A DNA stretch of 64,000 bases, from the NCBI RefSeq assembly GCF_027307225.1, contig NZ_DAHUXJ010000009.1:19916-83915 (forward strand). Direction: 5' to 3'. The position numbers and the translations under genes were made by a program. The stretch's first letter is position 1; every line of letters starts with the position of its first letter. Origin of the DNA: Bradyrhizobium sp. Lineage in GTDB: Bacteria; Pseudomonadota; Alphaproteobacteria; Rhizobiales; Xanthobacteraceae. Below the pieces are notes generated by a model. That model was not told where the DNA came from. It saw nothing but the letters and a program-made list of their open reading frames with translations, and did no database searches. Shown here in pieces: positions 46,540 through 55,384 of the stretch.

Positions 46540-48081
46540 CTATTTCTTCTTCTGGCCGGGAAGGCCGCCGAGGCCGGGCAAGGTCGGCTTGTTGGATAGT
46601 CCCGTCAGCCCCGGCAAGTTCGGCAGGCCGGTGCGAAGACCGGCTGGAAGTTCTTTCGGCAAGGAAGGCATGCCGCCCGGACCTTGCGGCATCTTCTCGG
46701 CCATCGCCTTCATCTGCTCGGCCGACGGCACGCCACCGCCAAAGCCCATGGCTTGCGCGATGCCGGCGAGCGGGCCGCGTTTGCCGGATCCCATGGCCTT
46801 CATCATGTCGGCCATGTTCCGGTGCATCTTGAGCAGCTTGTTGAGGTCTTCGACCTTGCCGCCGGCGCCGGCCGCGATCCGTTTCTTGCGGCTCGCTTTG
46901 AGAACGTCGGGATGCTTGCGCTCCTGCCGCGTCATCGAGTCGATCAGCGCGACCTGGCGCTTGATGATCCTGTCGTCGATCCCGGCATTGGCGATCTGGT
47001 TCTTCATCTTGGCGATGCCCGGCATCATGCCCATCAGGCTGGAGATGCCGCCCATGTTCGCCATCTGCATCAACTGCTCGCGCATGTCGGAAAGGTCGAA
47101 CTGACCCTTGCGCATCCGCTCGGCGGTGCGCGCGGCTTTTTCGGCGTCGATGTTGGCGGCGGCCTTCTCGACCAGCGAGACCACGTCGCCCATGCCGAGA
47201 ATGCGGCTGGCGATGCGGCTGGGATGGAAATCCTCCAGCGCATCGGTCTTTTCGCCGGTGCCCATCAGCTTGATCGGCTTGCCGGTGACCGCGCGCATCG
47301 ACAGCGCCGCGCCGCCGCGGCCGTCGCCGTCGACGCGGGTCAGCGCGATGCCGGTCAGCCCGACGCGCTGGTCGAACGAGCGCGCGAGGTTGACCGCGTC
47401 CTGGCCGGTCAGCGAATCCGCGACCAGCAGCACTTCGTGCGGGCTGGCGGCGGCTTTGATCTCCGCCGCCTCGCTCATCATGTCTTCGTCGAGCGTGGTG
47501 CGGCCGGCGGTATCGAGCAGCACGACGTCGTAGCCGCCGAGCTTGCCGGCCTCTAACGCGCGCTTGGCGATCTGCGCGGGCTTTTGCCCGGCGACGATCG
47601 GCAGCGTCGGAATGTCGAGGTCGCGGCCGAGAATGGCGAGCTGTTCCATCGCCGCCGGGCGGTAGATGTCGAGCGAAGCCATTAGCACCTTGCGCTTGTC
47701 GCGCTGGACCATGCGGCGGGCGAGCTTCGCTGTCGTGGTGGTCTTGCCGGAGCCTTGCAGGCCGACCATCATGATCGCGACCGGCGGCACCGCGTTGAGA
47801 TCGATGGCCTGGCCGTCGGAGCCAAGTGTAGCGACGAGCTCGTCATGGACGATCTTGACCACCATCTGGCCCGGCGTGACCGACTTGACGACGGTGGCGC
47901 CGATCGCCTGCTCGCGGACCCGATCGGTAAAACTGCGGACGACATCGAGCGAGACGTCGGCTTCCAGCAGCGCGCGCCGCACCTCGCGCATGGCGGCATC
48001 GACATCGGCTTCCGTCAGCGCGCCGCGCCGCGTCAGCCGATCGAGAATGCCACCCAGCTTTTCCGACAGATTGTCGAACAA
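46540..48081 (-). CDS. ffh: Signal recognition particle protein Ffh
   Basis: The 513-residue protein has the N domain (FDNLSEKLGGILDRLTRRGA), a GTPase G domain with MVGLQGSGKTTTTAKLARRM, DTAGRTTLDEDMM and TRVDGDGRGGAAL, and a Met/Gly-rich M domain (MANMGGISSLMGMMPGIAKM) that binds 4.5S RNA and signal sequences. It pairs with FtsY (54437-55375). The start is a TTG at 48081, supported by AAAGGA 8 bases upstream; no ATG fits the family N-terminus. Confidence 0.96.
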   Translation of the reverse strand: MFDNLSEKLGGILDRLTRRGALTEADVDAAMREVRRALLEADVSLDVVRSFTDRVREQAIGATVVKSVTPGQMVVKIVHDELVATLGSDGQAIDLNAVPPVAIMMVGLQGSGKTTTTAKLARRMVQRDKRKVLMASLDIYRPAAMEQLAILGRDLDIPTLPIVAGQKPAQIAKRALEAGKLGGYDVVLLDTAGRTTLDEDMMSEAAEIKAAASPHEVLLVADSLTGQDAVNLARSFDQRVGLTGIALTRVDGDGRGGAALSMRAVTGKPIKLMGTGEKTDALEDFHPSRIASRILGMGDVVSLVEKAAANIDAEKAARTAERMRKGQFDLSDMREQLMQMANMGGISSLMGMMPGIAKMKNQIANAGIDDRIIKRQVALIDSMTRQERKHPDVLKASRKKRIAAGAGGKVEDLNKLLKMHRNMADMMKAMGSGKRGPLAGIAQAMGFGGGVPSAEQMKAMAEKMPQGPGGMPSLPKELPAGLRTGLPNLPGLTGLSNKPTLPGLGGLPGQKKK

Positions 48082-48099
48082 GTGCGTCGTCCTTTGTTG

Positions 48100-48247
48100 C
48101 CTCACCCTGAGGAGCAGGCGAAGCCTGCGTCTCGAAGGGTTGCGATTATTGGCCTCATCCTTCGAGACGCCGCATATTTCTGCACCGTTCACGACGGCCT
48201 CGCTATCGCTCGGCCTGTTCGGGTGCGCGCGGCTCCTCAGGATGAGG
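48100..48247. repeat. REP elements upstream of ffh
   Basis: CTCACCCTGAGGAGCAGGCG pairs with GCCTGCGTCTCGAAGGGTTG (48100-48142), followed by a longer palindrome from CCTCATCCTTCGAGACGCCG (48152) to CGGCTCCTCAGGATGAGG (48230-48247). The second part matches the element at 45985. Together they occupy most of the 400-bp gap between ffh and the MBL gene. Confidence 0.85.
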
Positions 48248-48481
48248 ATCTTTCAAACACCTTTACGCCCGAGGGCGCATCGCGCTGTCGGGCGTTGACC
48301 TCCGGCCTCCAGGACCGGTCGGCGAGTCGAAAAGGACAATCTTTTCGATGAATTTCGGCGGTTTAAAACCCCTTGGGGCTGGAAAGTCAAGGAAAGTCGC
48401 GTTCCGAATGGCGGTTTCGTGAACCGGGACGCCTTGCTGGGCTCTTGCGCGGACCGGGCATTTTGCGGCCAATCCCTCCCC

Positions 48482-49465
48482 ATGCATGGTTCCAGCAATA
48501 GGCCCCCGTCTGACCATTTCGACGGCCGGGTTTTCTTCGATCCCGATGGCGTGCCGCCAAAATCGCTCCGCGAAGTCTGGCGTTGGCAGTTCGGCGGAGA
48601 TCGTAAGCGCGCGGTCTGGCCGAAATGGGCACCCAGCCCCTATGCCGACGTCCCGCCGGCGCGCGTCGAGGGCAACAAGGCGCGGCTGTCGTTCGTGGGT
48701 CACGCGAGCTGGCTGATCCAGACCGCCGGTCTCAACATCCTGGTCGATCCCGTTTGGTCGGAACGGGTATCGCCCTTTGCCTTTGCAGGTCCGAAGCGTC
48801 ACAACGATCCCGGCATCGCCTTCGACGCCTTGCCTGGTATCGATGCGGTGCTGGTCTCGCATGGTCATTACGACCATCTCGACGTCGTCACCCTGTCGCG
48901 GCTTGCCAGGAAATTCTCGCCGCGCGTGGTCACGCCGCTTGGCAACGACCTGACGATGACGAAGGCCGATCCGGCCATTCGCGCCGAGGCGTTCGACTGG
49001 CATCAGCGCGTTGAACTCGGCAAAGGCGTCGCGGTCACGCTGGTGCCGACGCGACACTGGTCTGCGCGCGGTCTGTTCGACCGCAATCGATCGCTGTGGG
49101 CGAGTTTCGTGATCGAGACGGGCGCGGGGAAAATCTATGCCGTCGGCGATTCCGGCTATGGCGAGGGCAAGCATTTCCGCGACATCGGAAGGACGCATGG
49201 TCCGTTGCGGCTGGCGCTGTTGCCGATCGGCGCCTATGAGCCGCGCTGGTTCATGAAGGACCAGCACATGAATCCGTCTGACGCGGTGATGGCGCTGGCC
49301 GACTGCGGCGCGGCACAGGCGCTCGCCCATCACCATGGCACGTTCCAGCTCACCGACGAAGCCATCGACGCGCCCGCGATTGCGCTCGGCGAAGCGCTCG
49401 ATGAAGCAAAGATCCCTCGCGAACGCCTTGTTGCGCTCAAGCCAGGGCAGGTGGTGGAGATCTAG
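48482..49465 (+). CDS. MBL-fold metallohydrolase (NAPE-PLD-like)
   Basis: The metal site is VSHGHYDHLD (H127-x-H129-x-D131-H132), followed by further His/Asp ligands in TRHWSARGLFD, AVGDSGYGEG and ALAHHHGTFQ. The N-terminal HFDGRVFFDPDG and the length of about 327 residues fit the NAPE-hydrolysing phospholipase D-like branch rather than beta-lactamases. It probably hydrolyses a phosphodiester or lipid substrate; this is unproven. ATG 48482 is preferred; a GTG at 48419 is possible. Neither has a clear ribosome-binding site. Confidence 0.83.
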   Translation: MHGSSNRPPSDHFDGRVFFDPDGVPPKSLREVWRWQFGGDRKRAVWPKWAPSPYADVPPARVEGNKARLSFVGHASWLIQTAGLNILVDPVWSERVSPFAFAGPKRHNDPGIAFDALPGIDAVLVSHGHYDHLDVVTLSRLARKFSPRVVTPLGNDLTMTKADPAIRAEAFDWHQRVELGKGVAVTLVPTRHWSARGLFDRNRSLWASFVIETGAGKIYAVGDSGYGEGKHFRDIGRTHGPLRLALLPIGAYEPRWFMKDQHMNPSDAVMALADCGAAQALAHHHGTFQLTDEAIDAPAIALGEALDEAKIPRERLVALKPGQVVEI

Positions 49466-49473
49466 GAATTCCT

Positions 49474-49588
49474 CGTGCCCCGGACGCAGCGCGTAGCGAT
49501 GCGCTGCAGAGCCGGGCCCAGGTGCTGGTCCGGACGGTCGCGGCTCTGCGTCGCACCACTTCGTGATGCAACGCGTCCGGGACATGAG
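49474..49588. repeat. REP palindrome (CCCCGGACGCAGCGC family)
   Basis: GTGCCCCGGACGCAGCGCGT at the left is matched by ATGCAACGCGTCCGGGACAT at the right. Inner stems include GCAGAGCC / GGCTCTGC. It is the same family as the element at 36304, and lies between convergent genes. Confidence 0.8.
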
Positions 49589-49594
49589 TGCGAT

Positions 49595-50314
49595 CTACTG
49601 CTCTTTCTTGATCGCCCAGACCACGCCAACCGTGATCGACAACGTCTCTTCACCCTGCGCGATCGGCGTCGGGGCGGCCGCCATACCGCCCATTACCCTG
49701 GCGCGGAACAGCGGTTGAGCGGCGCCCTCTTCGGAAATGCTGACGGGCGTGCCCAGCGTGACACCGGCTGCTTTCGCATAGATCTCGGCCTTGCGGCGGG
49801 CATCGGCAATCGCATGCGCGCGCGCGCCGTCCAGCAGCATCGACGCCTCCGATACCGTAAAGCCGATGCCGCCGATCTCGTTGGCGCCGGCCGTGACCAT
49901 GGTATCGATGACGTTCGCAACCTTGGTGATGTCGTGCAGGCGGATCGTTACGCGGTTGCTGGCGCGATAACCGGAAATCGTCGCCGGTGCGCCGGACTTG
50001 GCCGCCGTGTATTGCGGCTGCAGCGACAGCCGCAAGGTCTGATAGTCCTTCTCCTCGAGGCCGGCGCCCTTCAGCGCCAGCAGCACTTTGCCCATCGCGG
50101 CGTTGTTGGCATCTGACGCCTCGCGCGCGGTCTTCCCCTCCGATGTCACGCCTGCATCGATCTGGGCCATATCCGGCACAATCGAGATGCGGGCTTCGCC
50201 GGTCACAGATATTACCGCCGGCTGTTCCGTCGGCGTCTGCGCTCGCGCGGCGAACGGCGCGCCGACAGCGAGCGCGGCAAGGAAGAGAGCGGGCAGGAAA
50301 GTGTGCTTTGCCAT
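49595..50314 (-). CDS. Exported SIMPL (DUF541) domain protein
   Basis: A signal peptide (FLPALFLAALAVGAPFAARA) precedes the SIMPL domain: ISVTGEARISIVPDMAQIDA, GVTSEGKTAREASDANNAAM, YRASNRVTIRLHDITKVANV. The family (E. coli YggE) is periplasmic and linked to oxidative-stress relief, mechanism unknown. ATG 50314 begins 6 bases after the stop of the GyrI-like gene; a GTG at 50323 overlaps that stop. Either way the two are translationally coupled. Confidence 0.85.
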   Translation of the reverse strand: MAKHTFLPALFLAALAVGAPFAARAQTPTEQPAVISVTGEARISIVPDMAQIDAGVTSEGKTAREASDANNAAMGKVLLALKGAGLEEKDYQTLRLSLQPQYTAAKSGAPATISGYRASNRVTIRLHDITKVANVIDTMVTAGANEIGGIGFTVSEASMLLDGARAHAIADARRKAEIYAKAAGVTLGTPVSISEEGAAQPLFRARVMGGMAAAPTPIAQGEETLSITVGVVWAIKKEQ

Positions 50315-50319
50315 GATGT

Positions 50320-50976
50320 TCACTTCAGCGGCACATAGACGTCGATCACCAGCTTGTCGTCCGGCGTTTTCAGGGGATCGGTGACGTATTCCTCGATGAA
50401 GGTGTCTTTGGCTTCCAGCTTCTTGTCATCGAGGTGGTTGGTGATGGCCTCGTAGGTGTTGTCCATGTTCTCATACGAACCGCGATGGACAAATTTGAGT
50501 GCCTTTCCCTCGGGGGACTTGGCGACGGTGATCGCCTTCGGCAGGTCCTTCGGTTCCTGATCGACCGGGATCTCCGCCAGATAGGTAAAGCCGGTGTCGT
50601 CGGTCGAGGTGTAGACGATCATCGAATTGCCGGCCTGCTTGTCGCCGCTTTTCTCGAGCGCGGCCGTCAGCGTCTTCAAGGATGAAACAAGGGTTTCATA
50701 GGCGGTGTCCCAGTTTGCCGTGCCCTTGGTGGCGATGACCGTTTTAGGCGTCAGCATGATTTGCTCGCCAAACGGATCCGCTGTCTGAACCGGGGCCGGG
50801 GTCTTGGCCGACGGTAAGTCCCCCGGAGATTTGTTTTCGGCGGGCGGCGGGGCAGGGGTCGTGGAGGGGGCCGGTGCTGCGGGTGTGGGCGCCTGCGCGT
50901 GCACAGACTGGAATGCGACGGCGACCAGAGGGACCAGAGCGAACAGGGCAACACGAAGGGGGCTGGCGTAGTTCAT
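50320..50976 (-). CDS. Exported GyrI-like / SOUL-type effector-binding protein
   Basis: A signal peptide (VALFALVPLVAVAFQSVHAQ) and a Pro/Ala linker precede a domain of about 140 residues with LTPKTVIATKGTANWDTAYE, TYLAEIPVDQEPK, KALKFVHRGSYENMDNTYEA and LVIDVYVPLK. This order matches the GyrI-like small-molecule-binding fold (AraC effector-binding domain). A periplasmic location is unusual for that fold; it may bind an envelope metabolite. ATG 50976 has GGAG upstream. Co-transcribed with the SIMPL gene. Confidence 0.8.
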   Translation of the reverse strand: MNYASPLRVALFALVPLVAVAFQSVHAQAPTPAAPAPSTTPAPPPAENKSPGDLPSAKTPAPVQTADPFGEQIMLTPKTVIATKGTANWDTAYETLVSSLKTLTAALEKSGDKQAGNSMIVYTSTDDTGFTYLAEIPVDQEPKDLPKAITVAKSPEGKALKFVHRGSYENMDNTYEAITNHLDDKKLEAKDTFIEEYVTDPLKTPDDKLVIDVYVPLK

Positions 50977-51182
50977 CAGGTCTTCTCCAAGGCCTTCGGT
51001 GGCCTGCGCGCGCGAATCCCGGATGTCTAACACGCGAGCGCGGCGTTCGTCCCATGGCAGATATTTGCGGATATTTCATGGGCCCTCCCCGCCGGGACGG
51101 GGGCGGCGACACAGATAAACCAACATCTAGCTAATCCGGCCTCGTTGGCCATATAAGGCAAGGCATTTGACCGGACAGGCTT

Positions 51183-52055
51183 ATGAGCGCGCTCGCCAAC
51201 CACAGCTTTGCCAAGATGAATGGGATCGGCAACGAGATCGTCGTGGTGGACCTGCGCGACCGGCCCGGCCCTGTCACGGCCGATGATGCGCGAGCGGTCG
51301 CTTCGCCGAACGGGGTTCACTACGACCAGTTGATGGTGCTGCAGCAGCCACGCTTGTCGGGCACCGAGGCCTTTATCCGGATCTACAACAATGACGGTTC
51401 CGAAGCCGGCGCCTGCGGCAACGGCATGCGCTGCGTGGCGCGGCGCGTGTTCGAGGCATCCGGTCAGAACGCCGTTACGTTTGAGACCAGCGCCGGGCTG
51501 TTGAATTGCTGGCAGGGGCCGTCTGCCGATCTCTACACGGTCGATATGGGCGCGCCGAAATTCGGCTGGCAGGATATTCCGCTCGCCGAGGAATTTCGCG
51601 ACACGCGTGGCATCGAGCTGCAGATCGGCCCGATCGACGCTCCGATCCTGCACACGCCGTCCGTCGTCAGCATGGGCAATCCGCATGCGATCTTCTGGGT
51701 CGACGACGTGCAGGGCTACGACCTCGGCCGCTTCGGCCCGCTATTGGAAAATCATCCGATCTTTCCCGAGCGCGCCAACATCACGCTCGCCCATGTCGTC
51801 GATCGCGATCACATCACGATCCGCACCTGGGAACGCGGCGCGGGCCTGACCAAGGCCTGCGGCTCGGCGGCCTGCGCCACCGCGGTGGCGGCCGCGCGGC
51901 TCAAGCGCACCAGCCGGACGGTCCAGATCACGCTTCCCGGCGGCGATCTCACCATCGAATGGCGCGACCGCGACGATCATGTGCTGATGACGGGCCCGGC
52001 AGCCTTCGAATATGAGGGCCATTTCGATCCGGCGCTGTTTGCTTCGGTCACATGA
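51183..52055 (+). CDS. dapF: Diaminopimelate epimerase
   Basis: The 290-residue enzyme has both catalytic Cys: C78 in [17 protein letters not shown] and C226 in [17 protein letters not shown], plus [17 protein letters not shown] and [14 protein letters not shown]. It racemises LL- to meso-diaminopimelate for lysine and peptidoglycan. The stop overlaps the mtaB start (ATGA), so the genes are coupled. Confidence 0.97.
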   Translation: MSALANHSFAKMNGIGNEIVVVDLRDRPGPVTADDARAVASPNGVHYDQLMVLQQPRLSGTEAFIRIYNNDGSEAGACGNGMRCVARRVFEASGQNAVTFETSAGLLNCWQGPSADLYTVDMGAPKFGWQDIPLAEEFRDTRGIELQIGPIDAPILHTPSVVSMGNPHAIFWVDDVQGYDLGRFGPLLENHPIFPERANITLAHVVDRDHITIRTWERGAGLTKACGSAACATAVAAARLKRTSRTVQITLPGGDLTIEWRDRDDHVLMTGPAAFEYEGHFDPALFASVT

Positions 52056-53308
52056 GCGTCGACGTCGTCACCTTCGGCTGCCGTCTCAACGCGTTTGAAT
52101 CTGAGGTGGTGCGCCTTGAAGCCGTCCGCGCGGGGCTTTCCGACACCATCGTCATCAATAGCTGCGCCGTCACAGGCGAGGCAGTAGCGCAGGCGCGCCA
52201 ACAGGTCCGCAAGCTGAAGCGAGAGCGGCCATCGGCGCGGATCGTCGTCACCGGCTGCGCGGCGCAGACTCAAGCCGAAATGTTTGCCGGCATGACGGAA
52301 GTCGATCGCGTCGTTGGCAATGACGACAAGATGCAAGGTGAGGCCTGGCAGCGCGCGCGCGCGGCGTTTGATGGAGGTGGAACAAGCGACAAGATCGCGG
52401 TTACCGACGTCATGTCGGTTCGCCGGATGGCGCCGCTTCGTCTGGAAGGATTGCAGCAGGGTCTGCCGCGCGCTTTAGTGCAGGTTCAGAACGGCTGCGA
52501 TCATCGCTGCACCTTCTGCATCATTCCGTTCGGTCGCGGCAATTCGCGCTCGGTGCCAGTCGAGATGGCGGTGGCGCTGGTTCGCGCGCTGGTCGAGCGC
52601 GGTCATCCCGAAATCGTGCTGACCGGCGTTGATCTCACGAGTTATGGCGCCGACCTGCCCGGCGCTCCGAAACTCGGCCAACTGACCAAGCAGATTCTGC
52701 GAGACGTGCCCGAACTGAAGCGCTTGCGGATTTCCTCCGTCGACTCGATCGAGGTTGATCGCGATTTGCTGGAGGTCATCGCCACGGACGAGCGGCTGAT
52801 GCCGCATCTGCATTTGTCGTTGCAGTCCGGCGACGATTTGATTTTGAAACGCATGAAGCGCCGTCACTCGCGGCGGCAGGCGATCGAGTTCTGCGGGCAA
52901 GTGCGTCACCTGAGGCCGGATATTGCGCTTGGCGCCGATATCATCGCGGGCTTTCCGACCGAGACCGAAGAGATGTTTGCCCGCTCACTGGACCTCATTG
53001 ATGAAAGCGGCCTGACCTTCCTGCACGTCTTTCCGTATTCACCTCGTCCGGGTACGCCGGCCTCGCGCATGCCGCAGGTCGAGCGTGGCCTGGTCAAGGA
53101 GCGCGCCAGGCGCCTGCGCGAGGCGGGCGAGGCCGCGCTGCGGCGACGTCTTGTGTCGGAAATCGGCGCTACGCGCGAAATTCTGATCGAAAGCGGCACG
53201 CAGGGCCGAACGGAACATTTTCTGCCCGTTGCGATCAGTGGTTCGGCGCCGGGTCAGGTGCGTCGGCTTGCAATTACCGGTCATGTGGATGGGCGGCTGA
53301 CCACCTAG
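52052..53308 (+). CDS. mtaB: tRNA t6A37 methylthiotransferase
   Basis: The 418-residue radical-SAM MiaB-family protein has the N-terminal UPF0004 domain ([58 protein letters not shown]) with three cluster Cys. The radical-SAM motif is [20 protein letters not shown]. It converts t6A37 to ms2t6A37 in ANN-decoding tRNAs. The TAG stop (53306-53308) belongs to the CTAG foot of the following twin-hairpin unit, so the extreme C-terminus (GRLTT) may have been set by that insertion. Confidence 0.93.
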   Translation: MSVDVVTFGCRLNAFESEVVRLEAVRAGLSDTIVINSCAVTGEAVAQARQQVRKLKRERPSARIVVTGCAAQTQAEMFAGMTEVDRVVGNDDKMQGEAWQRARAAFDGGGTSDKIAVTDVMSVRRMAPLRLEGLQQGLPRALVQVQNGCDHRCTFCIIPFGRGNSRSVPVEMAVALVRALVERGHPEIVLTGVDLTSYGADLPGAPKLGQLTKQILRDVPELKRLRISSVDSIEVDRDLLEVIATDERLMPHLHLSLQSGDDLILKRMKRRHSRRQAIEFCGQVRHLRPDIALGADIIAGFPTETEEMFARSLDLIDESGLTFLHVFPYSPRPGTPASRMPQVERGLVKERARRLREAGEAALRRRLVSEIGATREILIESGTQGRTEHFLPVAISGSAPGQVRRLAITGHVDGRLTT

Positions 53309-53469
53309 TGTGGCGGTTCAGAAGTCCGCATCATTACTGCCGCGGGCTCGTCATGCGGACTTCTGAACCAAAGCCACACTAGATCAATAGGCTTGCTAGT
53401 GTCCTTTCGATTCCGAAGTTCGAAACGTGGCTCCGTAACAGGCTACGAACTTCGGAATCGGGACACTAG
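53305..53469 (+). repeat. Twin-hairpin unit 4 (AGTCC/AGTTC type)
   Basis: Hairpin 1 (53305-53382) has feet CTAGTGTGGC / GCCACACTAG, core GGTTCAGAAGTCCGCAT and complement, and an AAA bulge on the 3' arm. Spacer 53383-53395 (13 bases). Hairpin 2 (53396-53469) has feet CTAGTGTCC / GGACACTAG, core GATTCCGAAGTTCG and complement, and a TTT bulge on the 5' arm. It lies between mtaB and the end of the RluA-type gene. Confidence 0.92.
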
Positions 53470-53519
53470 AACTCCGCTGTCATCGCCCGGGCTTGATCGG
53501 GCGATCCAGTACGAGATTG

Positions 53520-54260
53520 CTACTCCCCGTTCCATCCGCAAGCGCGCAATCGCTCGCGCATGTGTTCCGGCACGGGCGCCAGCACGCGCACCGGTTCCTT
53601 GTTCTTCGAAATCGGAATCCCGATCTCGCGGGAGTGCAGATGCAGGCGCGGTTCGCCGAAGCGCGGCCCGTTGCCATAGATGTTGTCGCCGACGATCGGC
53701 CAGCCCTGCGCGGAGGCATGCACGCGCAGTTGATGGGTGCGGCCAGTGACGGGTTCGAGCGCCAGCCACGTCAGGCCGCCCTCGCGTCCCAACACCTTCC
53801 AGTTCGTGGTCGCCGGTTGTCCTTCGGGGTCGACCTTCTGCCACCACCCGCGCTCGGCGTTGAGCCGGCCGAGTGGCATGTCGATGGTGCCTTCGTCGCT
53901 GGCCGGGCCGCCCTCGACGATCGCCCAATAGGTCTTTGAAATCTTGCCGTGCTTGAACAGAAGGCCGAGCGAGGCGGTCGCCTTGCGATGTCGCCCGAGC
54001 ACGAGGCAGCCGGAGGTGTCCTTGTCCAGCCGATGCGCCAGCACCGGCGGCCGCGGCAGGCCAAACCGCAACGCATCGAAGGAGGCTTCCAGGTTCGGGC
54101 CGCCTTTCGGGCCGCGATGCACGGGAAGGCCTGCGGGCTTGTCAATCACAAGCATTAGCCCGTCGCGATGAAGCACGCGGGACTGGATTTGTTCCGCCGT
54201 CAGTTGGGCGACATCGATCGGACGGTCAAGACTTTCACCTTGGTGGAATGGGTTTGACAT
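53520..54260 (-). CDS. RluA-family pseudouridine synthase
   Basis: The catalytic Asp is in VLAHRLDKDTSGCLVLGRHR. LVIDKPAGLPVHRGPKGGPN and EPVTGRTHQLRVHASAQGWP complete the RluA fold. It isomerises uridine in rRNA or tRNA; the target is unknown and there is no S4 domain. The only suitable start, ATG 54260, lies in the right arm of the twin-hairpin unit at 54240-54410 (GCGAATGTCAAACCC), so the first residues (MSNPF) are repeat-encoded. A GTG at codon 29 is the only late alternative without losing the core. The gene is inverted relative to dapF-mtaB and ftsY-ispZ and is bracketed by twin-hairpin units. Confidence 0.9.
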   Translation of the reverse strand: MSNPFHQGESLDRPIDVAQLTAEQIQSRVLHRDGLMLVIDKPAGLPVHRGPKGGPNLEASFDALRFGLPRPPVLAHRLDKDTSGCLVLGRHRKATASLGLLFKHGKISKTYWAIVEGGPASDEGTIDMPLGRLNAERGWWQKVDPEGQPATTNWKVLGREGGLTWLALEPVTGRTHQLRVHASAQGWPIVGDNIYGNGPRFGEPRLHLHSREIGIPISKNKEPVRVLAPVPEHMRERLRACGWNGE

Positions 54261-54410
54261 TCGCTACACTACCGACCAAAAGCGCGGAAAGCGAATGTCA
54301 AACCCTAAAATTCCACCAGCAGTCTCATATCTTGCCAGTGGTCCTTTGATGCCAACATGCGCAAAATTGCTTGCCCAGGCGGGATGCGAATGTTGGCATC
54401 GGACCACTGG
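54240..54410 (+). repeat. Twin-hairpin unit 5 (CATTC type, CCAG/CTGG feet)
   Basis: Hairpin 1 (54240-54319) has outer arms TTGGTGGAAT / ATTCCACCAG, core GGGTTTGACATTCGCTA and complement, and a TAAA bulge on the 3' arm. Spacer of 15 bases (54320-54334). Hairpin 2 (54335-54410) has feet CCAGTGGTCC / GGACCACTGG, core GATGCCAACATGCGC with one mismatch, and a TTT bulge on the 5' arm. The CTAG feet seen elsewhere are changed on both sides with pairing kept. It lies between the RluA-type gene and ftsY. Confidence 0.9.
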
Positions 54411-54436
54411 GCTTTAAACCGCTAACACACCACGCC

Positions 54437-55375
54437 ATGACCGAGGAAGCACCGAAACAGAGCTGGTGGCGCCGGCTATCCAGTGGATTGAAGCGGACTT
54501 CAAGTTCGCTTGGCACGGCGGTCGCGGACCTCGTGACCAAGCGCAAGCTCGACCGCGCCATGCTCGAGGACATCGAGGATGTGCTGCTGCGCGCCGATCT
54601 CGGAACCGAAGTGGCGGCGCGAATTGCTGAGGCCGTGGGCCACGGCCGTTACGACAAATCGATCTCGGCCGACGAGGTCAAAGCGGTGGTCGCAACCGAG
54701 GTCGAAAAGGTGCTGGCCCCGGTGGCGAAACCTCTGGTCATCGACGAGACGCAAAAGCCGTTCGTTATTTTGGTCGTCGGCGTCAACGGTTCCGGCAAGA
54801 CTACCACCATCGGCAAGCTGGCCGCAAAATTTTCCGTCGAAGGCCGCAAGGTGATGCTCGCCGCCGGAGATACGTTCCGCGCCGCCGCGATCGAACAGCT
54901 GAAGGTCTGGGGCGAGCGGACGAAGTCGCCGGTGGTTGCCGGAGCCCAGGGCTCGGACTCCGCGAGCCTCGCCTTCAACGCTTTGTCTGCGGCGCGCGAC
55001 GAGAAGCGCGACGTGCTCCTGATCGATACGGCTGGGCGGCTGCAAAACAAGGCCGAACTGATGAACGAACTCGAAAAGGTCGTTCGTGTGATCCGGAAGG
55101 TCGACGACACCGCACCCCATGCGGTGCTGCTGGTCCTCGACGCAACGGTGGGACAAAACGCGCTATCGCAAGTCGACGCCTTTCATCGTACCGCTGGCGT
55201 CACCGGCCTCGCGATGACCAAGCTCGACGGCACCGCACGGGGTGGAATTCTCGTTGCGCTTTCGGAGAAATACAAGCTGCCGGTTCACTTCATCGGCGTT
55301 GGCGAGGGCATCGACGATCTGGCGCCGTTCACGGCTCGCGACTTTGCGAAGGCGATCGCGGGAATAGAGGTATAG
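54437..55375 (+). CDS. ftsY: Signal recognition particle receptor FtsY
   Basis: The 312-residue protein has an N domain (WWRRLSSGLKRTSSSLGTAV) and G domain with VVGVNGSGKTTTIGKLAAKF, DTAGRLQNKAELMNELEKVV and TKLDGTARGGILVALSEKYK. It lacks the long acidic A domain, as usual in alphaproteobacteria. It docks SRP-ribosome complexes at the inner membrane with Ffh. ATG 54437 is the family start; the open frame from 54371 begins inside the preceding repeat. ispZ follows after 9 bp. Confidence 0.96.
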   Translation: MTEEAPKQSWWRRLSSGLKRTSSSLGTAVADLVTKRKLDRAMLEDIEDVLLRADLGTEVAARIAEAVGHGRYDKSISADEVKAVVATEVEKVLAPVAKPLVIDETQKPFVILVVGVNGSGKTTTIGKLAAKFSVEGRKVMLAAGDTFRAAAIEQLKVWGERTKSPVVAGAQGSDSASLAFNALSAARDEKRDVLLIDTAGRLQNKAELMNELEKVVRVIRKVDDTAPHAVLLVLDATVGQNALSQVDAFHRTAGVTGLAMTKLDGTARGGILVALSEKYKLPVHFIGVGEGIDDLAPFTARDFAKAIAGIEV

Positions 55376-55384
55376 GCATTAGCA

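Noticed and set aside
54371..54436. In-frame upstream extension of ftsY from 54371
   Set aside because: It begins in the right arm of the repeat at 54335-54410 and the family N-terminus starts at ATG 54437.
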